A DNA stretch of 53,263 bases from Gemmatimonadales bacterium (GTDB taxonomy: Bacteria; Gemmatimonadota; Gemmatimonadetes; Gemmatimonadales; GWC2-71-9): NCBI GenBank assembly GCA_013694695.1, contig JACDBX010000098.1, positions 1 to 53,263 on the forward strand. The letters are read 5' to 3'. A program made the position numbers and the translations under genes. Below, in pieces: positions 15,042 through 24,090 of this stretch. Each line of letters begins with the position of its first letter. Positions within the stretch are counted from its first letter, which is position 1. The notes below the pieces were generated by a model. That model was not told where the DNA came from. It saw only the letters and a program-made list of their open reading frames with translations, and searched no databases.

Positions 15042-18000
15042 TAGTACTCGCGTTCCCAGAGCAGGTCAGCACCGAGCTGGTATCGGCCCTGCAGGTTGGT
15101 GAGAAGATCCGATGCGCGATTCGACGAACACGCCTGCACCGGCTCGGCGGAGGCCTGCACACGCCAGTTGCGCGCAAATCGGTACTCGACCGATGCGCCG
15201 AAGTTCCGGGCGCCGAACCCGTTCGCGCGCTGGCCGAAGCAGACCCCGACGTTGCCTGTCACGTACCACTTGTCGCCGAACTGTCGTCCGATCGCGATGG
15301 TGGTGAACGACGAGCCCTGGCCCGGTACGCCACCCGGTCGGATCTGGATGGTTTCCACCCCAAGGCCGAGGTCGTTGACCAGGACGCGCTCGGTCTCGGT
15401 GGCGAGTGCGCCGATCGCGAGCTGAAGTGCCTGCGACTCGCCACTGCTCGCCACGTCGAATTCCGGCCTCCCGAACACCAGGTACGAGATCAGGTCGCGC
15501 TCGGGAATGTTGCGGCCGGGCGCAGTGAGCTTGAGGGTGGGCACCAGGATCGTTCCACCGATCTGGGCCTGGATCAGGATCTCGTCGCCGTCCTGGGTGC
15601 GCACCGTGTTGGTGGCCAGGATGTCGAGTGCGGCGTTGAGGTCTGGCGTGCCGAAGTACCGCACCGACCCACGTTGCACGTCGAAGTCGATGTTGAACGC
15701 GAGGATCTTGACCGTGTACGTTCCGCGCGGCGTGTTGAGATTGCCGATCAGCCCGTACTCCTGGCCGAGCTTCTGCGCCGTCACATCGCCCTCGAGCTGG
15801 ATGTTGGCCTCCCCGGATTTCAGCCAGACGTCGGTGCCGATCTGCACGTTGATCGGATCGATCCGGAGCGAGTCGAGGAACCGGCTCTGGAACCGTGCGC
15901 TGAGCCCCTGCGTCCGAAGGGCCAGGGTGTCGACGAAAGCGGCGTTCACGGGATCATCGAGATTGATGACGTTCTTGGTCAGCAGGTCCGCAAAGTAGAT
16001 GTCGCTGTCCTCGATGAATATCCCCGCTGGCGTCCCGCGCATCACCGGATGATTGAGGGGACCGCGAAGCGTCACCTCGCCGGTGGGTCGCATCTTCATG
16101 AACCCGACCACGTCGACGGCCAGAAATCCTCTCGACGTGATCCGCAGGTCAAGTTCGGGAGAAGCGAGGTCGCGGAAGCGGAGACTGCCGCTCACCGTCG
16201 CGAGGCCATCCCCGCTGCTCATGGCGAGGGTGTCGATCACCAGCGAATCGCCCGAGAAGCGCGCCACGCCATTGATCGGGCCGTAGCGGACCCCGAGGTC
16301 GGGGAGCGTCATCCGGCCCTCTACGATGGCGACGGTGCCATCGAGCCGCGGCGAGTCCCACGTCCCGCTCCCGTGCATGTCGACTTTCAGCACGCCTCGC
16401 GCGTTTCGGATCGACGGGGTGAACGCCTCAAGCAGCGAGAGGTCAGCAGAATCGGCAAGCGCCGTGACTTCGATCGGGCCGGGCAGACGACGAGTCGGCC
16501 GGCCGGTGAGCGCCAGGTCGAACGGCAAGGAGAGATCGATCTCGAGCACCTGCTCGCCCGTCTTCCAGAAGGCAAGGTTCGACCGGAGGCGCTGCGCGCG
16601 GTAGTCGAACGCGCCACGCAACATCGGCGGGCGCACGTCGCCCAGCACCGGCCCGGTGACCGACAGGTTCCCGCGCAGCGTCGGCAGGAGTTTTGTGCCG
16701 GCGAGCCGGAAATCAAGCGACGCGAGGCCGCTACCAAGGAGGCTGTCACTGTATAGCACGGCGAACACGTCAGCCAGGTTGAGGCCGACAATGCTCGCGC
16801 GGAGTTCTCCCTCTGATTCACCAGGAACCGTGCCGCTCGCCGTCACGGCACCACTGCCGTCGGGCGTCCGCAGCATCAGTGTATCGGAGAGCACAATCAG
16901 GCCATCGCGGATCGAAAACGTGACCGGGCGAACCAGACTCCAGTCCTGCCGCGGCAACCCCATCGTGAGCGAGTCGAGTTCGATCGTCGAGATGGTGGAC
17001 ATCGTCTCCCACCGTCCGCCGCCGCTGAATGTGGCGAGACCGACATCGGCCTTGCCCGCGAGCGCGAGCGAGTCAGACCGACCGGCGGCGGTGAAGCTGA
17101 TGTCGCGCATGAGCTGCGCGCCGGCGAGCAGGGTGTCGATCGTGGCGTCAATCGCAATGCCGCGAGCCCCGAGAGAGTCGGCGCGGATGTCACCGCTGAC
17201 ATTCGCGACGTACCAGTTGTCGAGCAGGACATGCTGCGCCGCGAACGTCCCCGAGATGTCCAGATGGTCCAGCGACCCAGTCAGCTCAAGCGATGCGGTG
17301 CCGGTGCCGTCGAACGTGCGTGCGTTGACGGTGTCGGGTGCAAAACCGGTCATCGCCCGGACCAGCGAGTCAAACGGCGCGAGTGAGGTCGTGGCGAGTT
17401 CGACAGAGAGCGTGCCGCTGCTCGGCGCGGCCCATCCGATCGATCCGCTCGCCGACGCGGTCCCGTCGGGCCAGGACACCGCAGCGGTGTCGACTCGAAC
17501 CAGCCCACCGGACGCTGCGACCGACGCCAGCACCGACGTGAACTCGATTCCCCCGACACTCGACGGCGTCAGTGCGACGTCCAGGGTTCCGATGGGCGGA
17601 GCCACCGGATCGATCACGCCCGTCGCCGTGATACGCCCGTTGAGGGAAGTCGGTTCGCCGCGGCCGAGCAGGGCGCGAAGGTCGAGTCGCTCCACGTCGA
17701 CCACCATCCCATTGGCCGACAGTCGCGGCGCGTCGAGACCGAGGCGGCCGCGCGCGTGCACCACCCCGATTTCCCCCTCCAGATCTGCGAGCAGGTCAAG
17801 GTCCGTGATCGGCCCGAACGCGGTGACCCGGCCCGCCAATGATCCGACCGGGGTGAGGCTCGGATAGCCCGTCCGAAGGCCATCGAAGGAGATAACGGGA
17901 AACGTCGCGTCGAGCGCGAGAGCGAGGACCGTGCCGCGCGCATCGAACCGGACCGAGCCATTCATTCGGCTGCGTGCGCCGTTGGGCGGCACGTGTACCG

Positions 18001-19429
18001 CGACGCCCTCGAACCGGGCGTTCAGCCACGGTCCGTCGAGGACACCGGTGAGGCGAAGGTCGCCGGGAATCACCACAGCTGGCACAAGCCGCTGCACCGT
18101 GCGGAGGTCGATGTCCGAATCGGTGAGGCGGAAGCGCTCGAACACCGCCCCGTTCGCGCCGCCGAAACGGATTGCGCCGTTGAAGATGAAACGAGATCGC
18201 GGCATCCCGGAAACCAGCGCGTCGGCAAGCACCAGGTCTCCACCCAACTCCATCCGGTCGAGGAAGCCGTCAGCCCTGATCCGCCCCGTTATCGGACCGC
18301 GAAACGGCAACGTGTCGAGATACGGCCGCGCCACATCGAGCGGCACGTTGCGCAACGTAAGGTCAAGATCCCGCATCCCCAGCCCACGCTTGTTGTCCAC
18401 GACCGCCACCAACCGTCCGACGGCCAGTGCGTCGTCTGCGCCCAGGACGAGGTTCGTCAGGGTATAGTCGGTGCGGGATCCGCTCCTCGACAGCGCCTCG
18501 ACCCGACCCTTGCCCTGCCACGCCGGGAAATCCGGTGACACCCAGCGCAGGTCGCGCAGGTCCACCGTGTCCGCATCGAGCGCAAAGTCGAAGAGGACGG
18601 TGTCGCGCGGCCACCGGATCGCCCCGCCTCCGCGCACCGATGTTCCCGGCATGTCGGCATGCGCGAAGGTGAAGCGTACCGAGTCGGCCGCCGTGATGAT
18701 TTCGCCCTCGGCGGACGTGATCGTGAGCGCTGGATCGCTGAGGTTGGTCCGAAGCTCGTCTATCCGGATGAGAAGCGGATCACGATCGGGTGTGGAGACG
18801 CGAACCAGAGACAGGCGCGCCGACGTATTGGTCAACTCGTAGACCCGCACCGGCCCGTCGACGCCCCGCTCGTTTCGCGCCTGGGCCGGTGTGCGGGCGT
18901 GTCGGGAGATCGGGGGTCTGGGGGGCCGCGGTGTCGTCGGCACGTCGATGCGGATGGTGGCGTCGCGAAGCGTGACGTCGTGCAGCTCGACAAGCTGCGG
19001 GGGGCGCGTCGCGGTCGTGTCGCCCTTCCTGACCCGGAAGATCTTCTCATAGTTCCAGTACCCGCTGCGCAGCTTCACCAGGTGGATCACCGGGCGATCC
19101 GCGCGCAACTCGCTGAACACGATGCGCCCCGCCAGGAGTTCCGGAAGGAGGTAGCGCACCTCGATCCGCGGCGCCTCCACCACAGGTGCACCCGACGAGT
19201 CGGTGATGCGCACGTTCTCGAGTACCAGGTGGTTGATCACGTTGCCCCGAATCGCACCGATCTCGACGCGCCCGTCGACACTCGCCGTGATCAGGTCGGT
19301 GGCCAGCCGTGCGCTGAGGGCTCGACCCGGCGGGGACCAGATCAATGCCGCGACCGTGCCCAGGATGGTCGCCACGATCACGGTGGGTGGGACCGCCAGG
19401 CCGGCGGTGATGCGCTTCAGCCAACGCAT
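15041..19429 (-). CDS. tamB: TamB-like translocation and assembly module protein
   Basis: 1462 residues. A single N-terminal transmembrane anchor (about 8-30) is followed by a long series of beta-rich repeats predicted to form the hydrophobic groove of AsmA/TamB/VPS13-type bridges, ending in the C-terminal TamB (DUF490) domain with features such as GLIGNLNTPRGTYTV, LISYLVFGRP and a terminal barrel-like strand. TamB spans the periplasm, pairs with an Omp85 partner and is implicated in phospholipid transport and autotransporter assembly. ATG 19429 overlaps the stop of that partner (TGATG). Confidence 0.9.
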   Translation of the reverse strand: MRWLKRITAGLAVPPTVIVATILGTVAALIWSPPGRALSARLATDLITASVDGRVEIGAIRGNVINHLVLENVRITDSSGAPVVEAPRIEVRYLLPELLAGRIVFSELRADRPVIHLVKLRSGYWNYEKIFRVRKGDTTATRPPQLVELHDVTLRDATIRIDVPTTPRPPRPPISRHARTPAQARNERGVDGPVRVYELTNTSARLSLVRVSTPDRDPLLIRIDELRTNLSDPALTITSAEGEIITAADSVRFTFAHADMPGTSVRGGGAIRWPRDTVLFDFALDADTVDLRDLRWVSPDFPAWQGKGRVEALSRSGSRTDYTLTNLVLGADDALAVGRLVAVVDNKRGLGMRDLDLTLRNVPLDVARPYLDTLPFRGPITGRIRADGFLDRMELGGDLVLADALVSGMPRSRFIFNGAIRFGGANGAVFERFRLTDSDIDLRTVQRLVPAVVIPGDLRLTGVLDGPWLNARFEGVAVHVPPNGARSRMNGSVRFDARGTVLALALDATFPVISFDGLRTGYPSLTPVGSLAGRVTAFGPITDLDLLADLEGEIGVVHARGRLGLDAPRLSANGMVVDVERLDLRALLGRGEPTSLNGRITATGVIDPVAPPIGTLDVALTPSSVGGIEFTSVLASVAASGGLVRVDTAAVSWPDGTASASGSIGWAAPSSGTLSVELATTSLAPFDSLVRAMTGFAPDTVNARTFDGTGTASLELTGSLDHLDISGTFAAQHVLLDNWYVANVSGDIRADSLGARGIAIDATIDTLLAGAQLMRDISFTAAGRSDSLALAGKADVGLATFSGGGRWETMSTISTIELDSLTMGLPRQDWSLVRPVTFSIRDGLIVLSDTLMLRTPDGSGAVTASGTVPGESEGELRASIVGLNLADVFAVLYSDSLLGSGLASLDFRLAGTKLLPTLRGNLSVTGPVLGDVRPPMLRGAFDYRAQRLRSNLAFWKTGEQVLEIDLSLPFDLALTGRPTRRLPGPIEVTALADSADLSLLEAFTPSIRNARGVLKVDMHGSGTWDSPRLDGTVAIVEGRMTLPDLGVRYGPINGVARFSGDSLVIDTLAMSSGDGLATVSGSLRFRDLASPELDLRITSRGFLAVDVVGFMKMRPTGEVTLRGPLNHPVMRGTPAGIFIEDSDIYFADLLTKNVINLDDPVNAAFVDTLALRTQGLSARFQSRFLDSLRIDPINVQIGTDVWLKSGEANIQLEGDVTAQKLGQEYGLIGNLNTPRGTYTVKILAFNIDFDVQRGSVRYFGTPDLNAALDILATNTVRTQDGDEILIQAQIGGTILVPTLKLTAPGRNIPERDLISYLVFGRPEFDVASSGESQALQLAIGALATETERVLVNDLGLGVETIQIRPGGVPGQGSSFTTIAIGRQFGDKWYVTGNVGVCFGQRANGFGARNFGASVEYRFARNWRVQASAEPVQACSSNRASDLLTNLQGRYQLGADLLWEREY

Positions 19430-21576
19430 CAGAACGCCTGTCCCACGGAGAAGTGCAGCGTCCAGCGACCACCCGTGTTGTCGCGCGAGAAATTCTCACG
19501 AATGAGGATCAGGTCGCCCTCAGGGGAGGTCGTGTACACCGGCCCGGACGCGAGGCGGTAGCGATTGTAGCCGATGTCGAAGCGGATGGGTCCGAGGGGT
19601 GAGGCAAAGCGTACCCCGGCGCCGGGGGTCACGCGGATCTCGCTCGCGCTGCGGGAATCGCCGACCGCCCCGGCGTCTACAAAGACCGCGAACCGCATCC
19701 GGTTGCTGAAGACCGGCGACGGCAGGCGCAACTCGACGTTGGCCACCGCCACCTTGTTTCCACCGGTCGCGGCTGGTCGGGCGTCCTGTTCCCGGAAGTC
19801 GAGGGGGGTGCTGTCGGTGGGCGGGATCAGCGAGTCACGCGGCACCACGTACACCACCGGGCCGAGTTCGTTGCGGTCGTAACCGCGGACGTCGTTGGGC
19901 CCACCGGCGTAGAACCGCTGATCGGGCGGGATGAAATTCGAGCCACCGCCAAGCGTCGACCGAGGCGCGAAGATGTATCCGCCGCGCACGTGGGTTGCAA
20001 GCACGATGCTCCGTGTGAGCGGCACGTACAACGCCGCCTCCGCGACCACCCGGGTGAACTGCTGCACGTCGGATGAACCCAGGATCTTGCTGGCGAGCGT
20101 CACACCGGCAGAAATCGTGCTCCCGCGAGTCGGATCGAGGACGTTGTTGACCCGCTGCCGAGTGGCGTTCAACGACAGCGTCGTGAGCCAACGTCGCTCC
20201 CGGAGCTGCACGATGTCCGCGGCAGCGCAGGCATTGAAGAATGCGCAGAACGATGCGTCGCTCGCCCGGGTCAGCCCATAGGCCGCACGGTAGCTCAGCG
20301 TCACCGGGACGCGGGACGCGGTCTCACGGGTGAGCGTGATCGATGCACCCAGCTCCTCCCGCTCGTACACGTTGAACTCGCTGCGACGCTCGAGAAACAC
20401 CGCCAGCACGCCGGTGTTGTCGGGCGACAGGAATCCGTTGCGTCGCACCGACGTATTGAGGCCGTAGTTCACCCTTCGCGAGCCGATCGAGTCATTGGCG
20501 AGCGGGCTGCAGAGCGAGCGCTCGAGGCCGAAACCAAGTGGATCACCGACGCCGATCTTGGATAGGCGTCCCGAGATGTCGAGCACGCGGCCATTTCCCA
20601 GAAAATTGCGCGCCGTCCACCCTGCCGCTGCACGCAGGCAGTCGATGGTACCATAGCCCGCCGAGGCCCGTGCGCGGTAAAAGCGCCCCTCTGTGACCGT
20701 GACCAGCATGGGCACCACCGAGTCACCCGGTGTGAACCGCGCGGTGTCGATCCCCACGGTCGCGAGCCGGAACAGCTCCGATCCGTAGAGCGAGCGTTGC
20801 GAGCGGAAGACGTCCCGATAGCGGTAGGTGTTCCCCTCGCGAGCGGTGACCAGCGAGGCGATGAAACTGGAGTCGATTTTCGAGAATCCAACCACCCGGG
20901 TGTCGCCGTACACCGCCCGGCGGCCCGGTTCGGCGCGAAGCTCCGCCGTGCGGAGATTCCTCACCGTGTCTGCGGCGCCGAAGATCAGGTCGACACTCGC
21001 GGTCGGGTACCCCGAGTTGAGGAGTCGCGTGCCGAGGGTGTCCGCCGCCGTGATCAGCACAAACTCCGAGAACGGATCGCCCTCCGCCACTGGCAGGTCT
21101 CGGCGCAGCGTCGACGCGTCCTCCAGTTTGTCGATCCCTGTCACGTCCAGCCGCGAGATGCGGATCGGTTCGCCCTCGGTGATCAGGAAGGTGAGCTTGA
21201 CGCTCTCACTGGATCGTTCAACCACCGTGTCGATCGCGACATCTGGAAAGCCACTGCGCTTGTACAGCACGCCCAGCCGAAGTACGTCGGCCTTGAAGTC
21301 ACGCTCATCGAAGTACCGCCTCTCCCCCAACCCGAGCGAACGGATCACGGGCAACCGCGCAAACGCCGCTGAGTTGGTCGTGCGAATGGACGTGGCGAGG
21401 AACTCGACGTCGATTGACTTGTTGCCCTTGAACTTGAGAGCGCGGATCACCAGCGGCCGCTGCAACTGGGCAGCGACGGGCTGCGCCCCCGAGAAGCAAA
21501 GGAACGCCATGGCAGCGACTCGCACCGCCAAGATCCGGAAATTGCCCAGGGGGCTACCCGCCAAAATTGACCGCAT
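19429..21576 (-). CDS. Omp85-family outer-membrane protein (TamA/BamA-like)
   Basis: 715 residues: signal peptide (about 1-36, ending VAAQ), about three POTRA domains (for example IRALKFKGNKSIDVEFLA and IRISRLDVTGIDKL) and a C-terminal beta barrel from about residue 300 ending in an aromatic residue (QAF). The GxFYAGGPNDVRGY segment corresponds to the conserved VRGY/F lid motif of the Omp85 barrel. With tamB directly downstream it is best called TamA-like, though POTRA count alone cannot exclude BamA. Start ATG 21576; the 67-base gap to the divergent gene at 21644 should hold its promoter, but I see no clear -35/-10 pair. Confidence 0.9.
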   Translation of the reverse strand: MRSILAGSPLGNFRILAVRVAAMAFLCFSGAQPVAAQLQRPLVIRALKFKGNKSIDVEFLATSIRTTNSAAFARLPVIRSLGLGERRYFDERDFKADVLRLGVLYKRSGFPDVAIDTVVERSSESVKLTFLITEGEPIRISRLDVTGIDKLEDASTLRRDLPVAEGDPFSEFVLITAADTLGTRLLNSGYPTASVDLIFGAADTVRNLRTAELRAEPGRRAVYGDTRVVGFSKIDSSFIASLVTAREGNTYRYRDVFRSQRSLYGSELFRLATVGIDTARFTPGDSVVPMLVTVTEGRFYRARASAGYGTIDCLRAAAGWTARNFLGNGRVLDISGRLSKIGVGDPLGFGLERSLCSPLANDSIGSRRVNYGLNTSVRRNGFLSPDNTGVLAVFLERRSEFNVYEREELGASITLTRETASRVPVTLSYRAAYGLTRASDASFCAFFNACAAADIVQLRERRWLTTLSLNATRQRVNNVLDPTRGSTISAGVTLASKILGSSDVQQFTRVVAEAALYVPLTRSIVLATHVRGGYIFAPRSTLGGGSNFIPPDQRFYAGGPNDVRGYDRNELGPVVYVVPRDSLIPPTDSTPLDFREQDARPAATGGNKVAVANVELRLPSPVFSNRMRFAVFVDAGAVGDSRSASEIRVTPGAGVRFASPLGPIRFDIGYNRYRLASGPVYTTSPEGDLILIRENFSRDNTGGRWTLHFSVGQAF

Positions 21577-21643
21577 CCTCTAAATCTGGTTTCTTGAAGG
21601 GGTTACGCCAACCTCCGGTCAACGACTCATCCCCTGGAGCAGA

Positions 21644-23173
21644 ATGGCACGAATGGCTGGGTTCCTGATCGCGGCGGCCCTCCTCGGCTGTGGCAGCGGC
21701 ATACCGCCCGGTCTCACCTACTACTTCTCGGCCGACCCGAGATCACTCGACCCTGCCCTTTCAACGGACGTCCCGACCGGGGAGTCGGTCACACTCATCT
21801 TCGACAACCTGACGCAGTTCGACCCGGAGGGGCGGCTGGTGAGCGGGATCGCGACTTCGTGGGTCCCATCGCCTGACGGCCGAACCTGGACCTTCACGAT
21901 CCGCCGCGGGGTGAGATTTCATGACGGTCGGCCGGTCGACGTGGCGGCGATACGCGCCTCCTTCATGCGGGCGCTGGAGATGGCTCGCGAGGGCGGGCGG
22001 GTGTGGCCACTCCTCCCCATCGATGGCGCCAGCGCAGTCGTGGACTCCGCCGCGACGACACTGAGGGGTCTGACGATCGTCGATGACACGACGATTTCCT
22101 TCACGCTCGTCGAACCGCTCAACATCTTTCCCAAGCTGCTCGCGATGCCAGTGGCGGCGATCGTGCCGACGCCGACTCCCGAAGATTTCGGGGAGCATCC
22201 CGTCGGGAGCGGGCCGTGGAAGTTCGTCTCGTGGTCGCACGATGACCTGCTGGTACTGGCACGTAACGACGATTGGTACGGCGGCGCACCGCTCGCCGAC
22301 ACCCTCAGGATCCGGATGATCCCCGAGACGTTCACCCAGGCCGCCGAGTATGAATCCGGGCGCCTGTCGGTGGTCGAGATTCCCGCCGGGGAAACACAGC
22401 GGTGGGAACGCGAGCACGGCGCCGAACTGCAGCGTCGCGCGGCGTTCAGGGCAGTGTACGTCGCGATCAACACCACGCGCGGGCCACTCGCCGACGTCCG
22501 GGTGCGCCGCGCGATCAATCACGCGGTCAACGTCCCCGCGATCCTCGATCGCGTGGCACAGGGGCGCGGCGTGCTCGCTGCCGGAACAATCCCGCCAGGT
22601 CTCGATGGCTTCGCCGCGCGGGAGCGTTACGCGTTCGACCCCGAGCGGGCACGAGCGCTGCTCGCCGAGGCGGGACACAAGGAGGGCCTCAAGCTCCAAC
22701 TGTGGCGAAGCCAGCGGGCGGAGTTTGCGCGGATCGCGCAGGCAATCCAGGCCGACCTCGAGCGTGTCGGCGTTGCCGTGGAGATCGTCGAGCGCGACGC
22801 GTCGACCGCTCGCGCGGCCGCCCGCAAGGGCGACGCAGACCTCTTCCTGTCCGACTGGTGGGCCGACTACCCCGACGGCGAGAACTTCACCTTTCCCCTC
22901 TTCCACTCCGCCAATGCGGGCACCGGGGGGAATTACGCCTTCGTGCGTGACAGCACCCTTGATGCAATGCTGGAGCGCGCCCGCAGCACGCCCGACTCCG
23001 CCGACAAGGTGGCACTCCTCAGGTCGATTGACGCGGCGGTCTTCGAGCGCGCGCCGTGGATCTTCCTCTGGTTCCCGACCGACCTCTGGGCGATGCGTCC
23101 CGAGGTGAGCGGTTGGGAGTTTCCCGCAGTGTTCACCGGACAGCGGTGGACCGGGGTACGCTTCACCCAATGA
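21644..23173 (+). CDS. Oligopeptide ABC transporter substrate-binding lipoprotein (family 5)
   Basis: 509 residues. The lipobox LLGC puts the lipidated Cys at residue 16. Typical family-5 (OppA/DppA) features follow: SADPRSLDPALSTD, the domain-hinge stretch VRRAINHAVN and DLFLSDWWADYPDGENFTFPLF near the C-terminus. It should capture peptides or similar ligands in the periplasm. GGAG at 21636-21639 precedes ATG 21644. Its stop overlaps the permease ATG. Confidence 0.93.
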   Translation: MARMAGFLIAAALLGCGSGIPPGLTYYFSADPRSLDPALSTDVPTGESVTLIFDNLTQFDPEGRLVSGIATSWVPSPDGRTWTFTIRRGVRFHDGRPVDVAAIRASFMRALEMAREGGRVWPLLPIDGASAVVDSAATTLRGLTIVDDTTISFTLVEPLNIFPKLLAMPVAAIVPTPTPEDFGEHPVGSGPWKFVSWSHDDLLVLARNDDWYGGAPLADTLRIRMIPETFTQAAEYESGRLSVVEIPAGETQRWEREHGAELQRRAAFRAVYVAINTTRGPLADVRVRRAINHAVNVPAILDRVAQGRGVLAAGTIPPGLDGFAARERYAFDPERARALLAEAGHKEGLKLQLWRSQRAEFARIAQAIQADLERVGVAVEIVERDASTARAAARKGDADLFLSDWWADYPDGENFTFPLFHSANAGTGGNYAFVRDSTLDAMLERARSTPDSADKVALLRSIDAAVFERAPWIFLWFPTDLWAMRPEVSGWEFPAVFTGQRWTGVRFTQ

Positions 23174-24090
23174 TCCGCTACATCCTCCTCCGCCTCGCCC
23201 TCCTCATCCCGACCCTGCTCGGCGTCCTGGCGGTCACGTTCGCCCTGCTGTACCTGGCGCCAGGCGATCCGGTCGCGGCGATTGTCGGCGAGCGCGCCGA
23301 CGCGGCAACCGTCGAGCGGGCGCGACGCGAATTGCATCTCGACGATCCGATGGTGGTACGATTTGGGCGCTACGTTGGCGGCGTGGTGCAGGGCGACCTT
23401 GGCCGCAGTTACATCACCCGCCGTCCGATCGTCGATGAGCTGGCCCAACGTTTCCCCGCGACGCTGCGACTTGCAGCCGCCGCGATGGCGATCGCCATCG
23501 TGCTCGGCCTCGCGGTCGGGATCCGCGGCGCAATGCGACCCGGTTCGCTGTCCGATCGCATCGCCACGATCGGTGCGTACCTCGGCATCTCGTTCCCGGT
23601 GTATTGGGTCGGACTGCTGATGATCCTGCTGTTTGCGGTGCAACTGCGCTGGTTCCCACCATCGGGCTACGGTGGATTGCTCTTCCTGGTCCTGCCTGCG
23701 ATCACCCTGGGAATGCGCTCGGTCGCGTTCCTTGCCAGGATGACCCGCGCCGCGATGCAGGAGGCCCTGCAGAGTGACCTGGTACGCACCGCCCGGAGCA
23801 AGGGCCTGACCGGCCGGGTCGTCGTGCTCCGCCACGCCCTCGGCAATGCCCTCATCCCGATCATCACCGTGATCGGACTCGACTTCGGGTCCTACCTCAC
23901 CGGTTCGATCCTCACCGAGACGATCTTTTCGTGGCCAGGCGTGGGACGTTACGTCCTGACCGCGATCGACAAGCGCGACCTCCCGGCTATCCAGGGGAGC
24001 ATCCTCTTCCTCTCGCTGGTGTTCGTTGTCGCCAACCTTGTTGCCGACCTGTGCTACGCCGCCGCCGACCCGAGAGTTGCGTATGACTAA
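23170..24090 (+). CDS. Oligopeptide ABC transporter permease (DppB/OppB-like)
   Basis: 306-residue inner-membrane permease of the BPD-transport family with about six helices. The EAA-loop signature that contacts the ATPase is visible as VRTARSKGLTGRVVVLRHALGN. ATG 23170 overlaps the binding-protein stop (ATGA). Normally a DppC-type permease and two ATPases follow, but here dacB follows, so the rest of the transporter must be encoded elsewhere or the complex is unusual. The C-terminal YAAADPRVAYD is typical of complete members, so the gene is not truncated. Confidence 0.93.
   Translation: MIRYILLRLALLIPTLLGVLAVTFALLYLAPGDPVAAIVGERADAATVERARRELHLDDPMVVRFGRYVGGVVQGDLGRSYITRRPIVDELAQRFPATLRLAAAAMAIAIVLGLAVGIRGAMRPGSLSDRIATIGAYLGISFPVYWVGLLMILLFAVQLRWFPPSGYGGLLFLVLPAITLGMRSVAFLARMTRAAMQEALQSDLVRTARSKGLTGRVVVLRHALGNALIPIITVIGLDFGSYLTGSILTETIFSWPGVGRYVLTAIDKRDLPAIQGSILFLSLVFVVANLVADLCYAAADPRVAYD

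Noticed and set aside
15032-16756. 574-codon plus-strand open frame
   Set aside because: It lies opposite the tamB-like gene; its translation is Arg/Gly/Asp-rich without domain motifs, typical of a high-GC antisense shadow.
21761-23170. 469-codon minus-strand open frame
   Set aside because: Antisense to the oligopeptide-binding lipoprotein, whose signal peptide and motifs are unambiguous.
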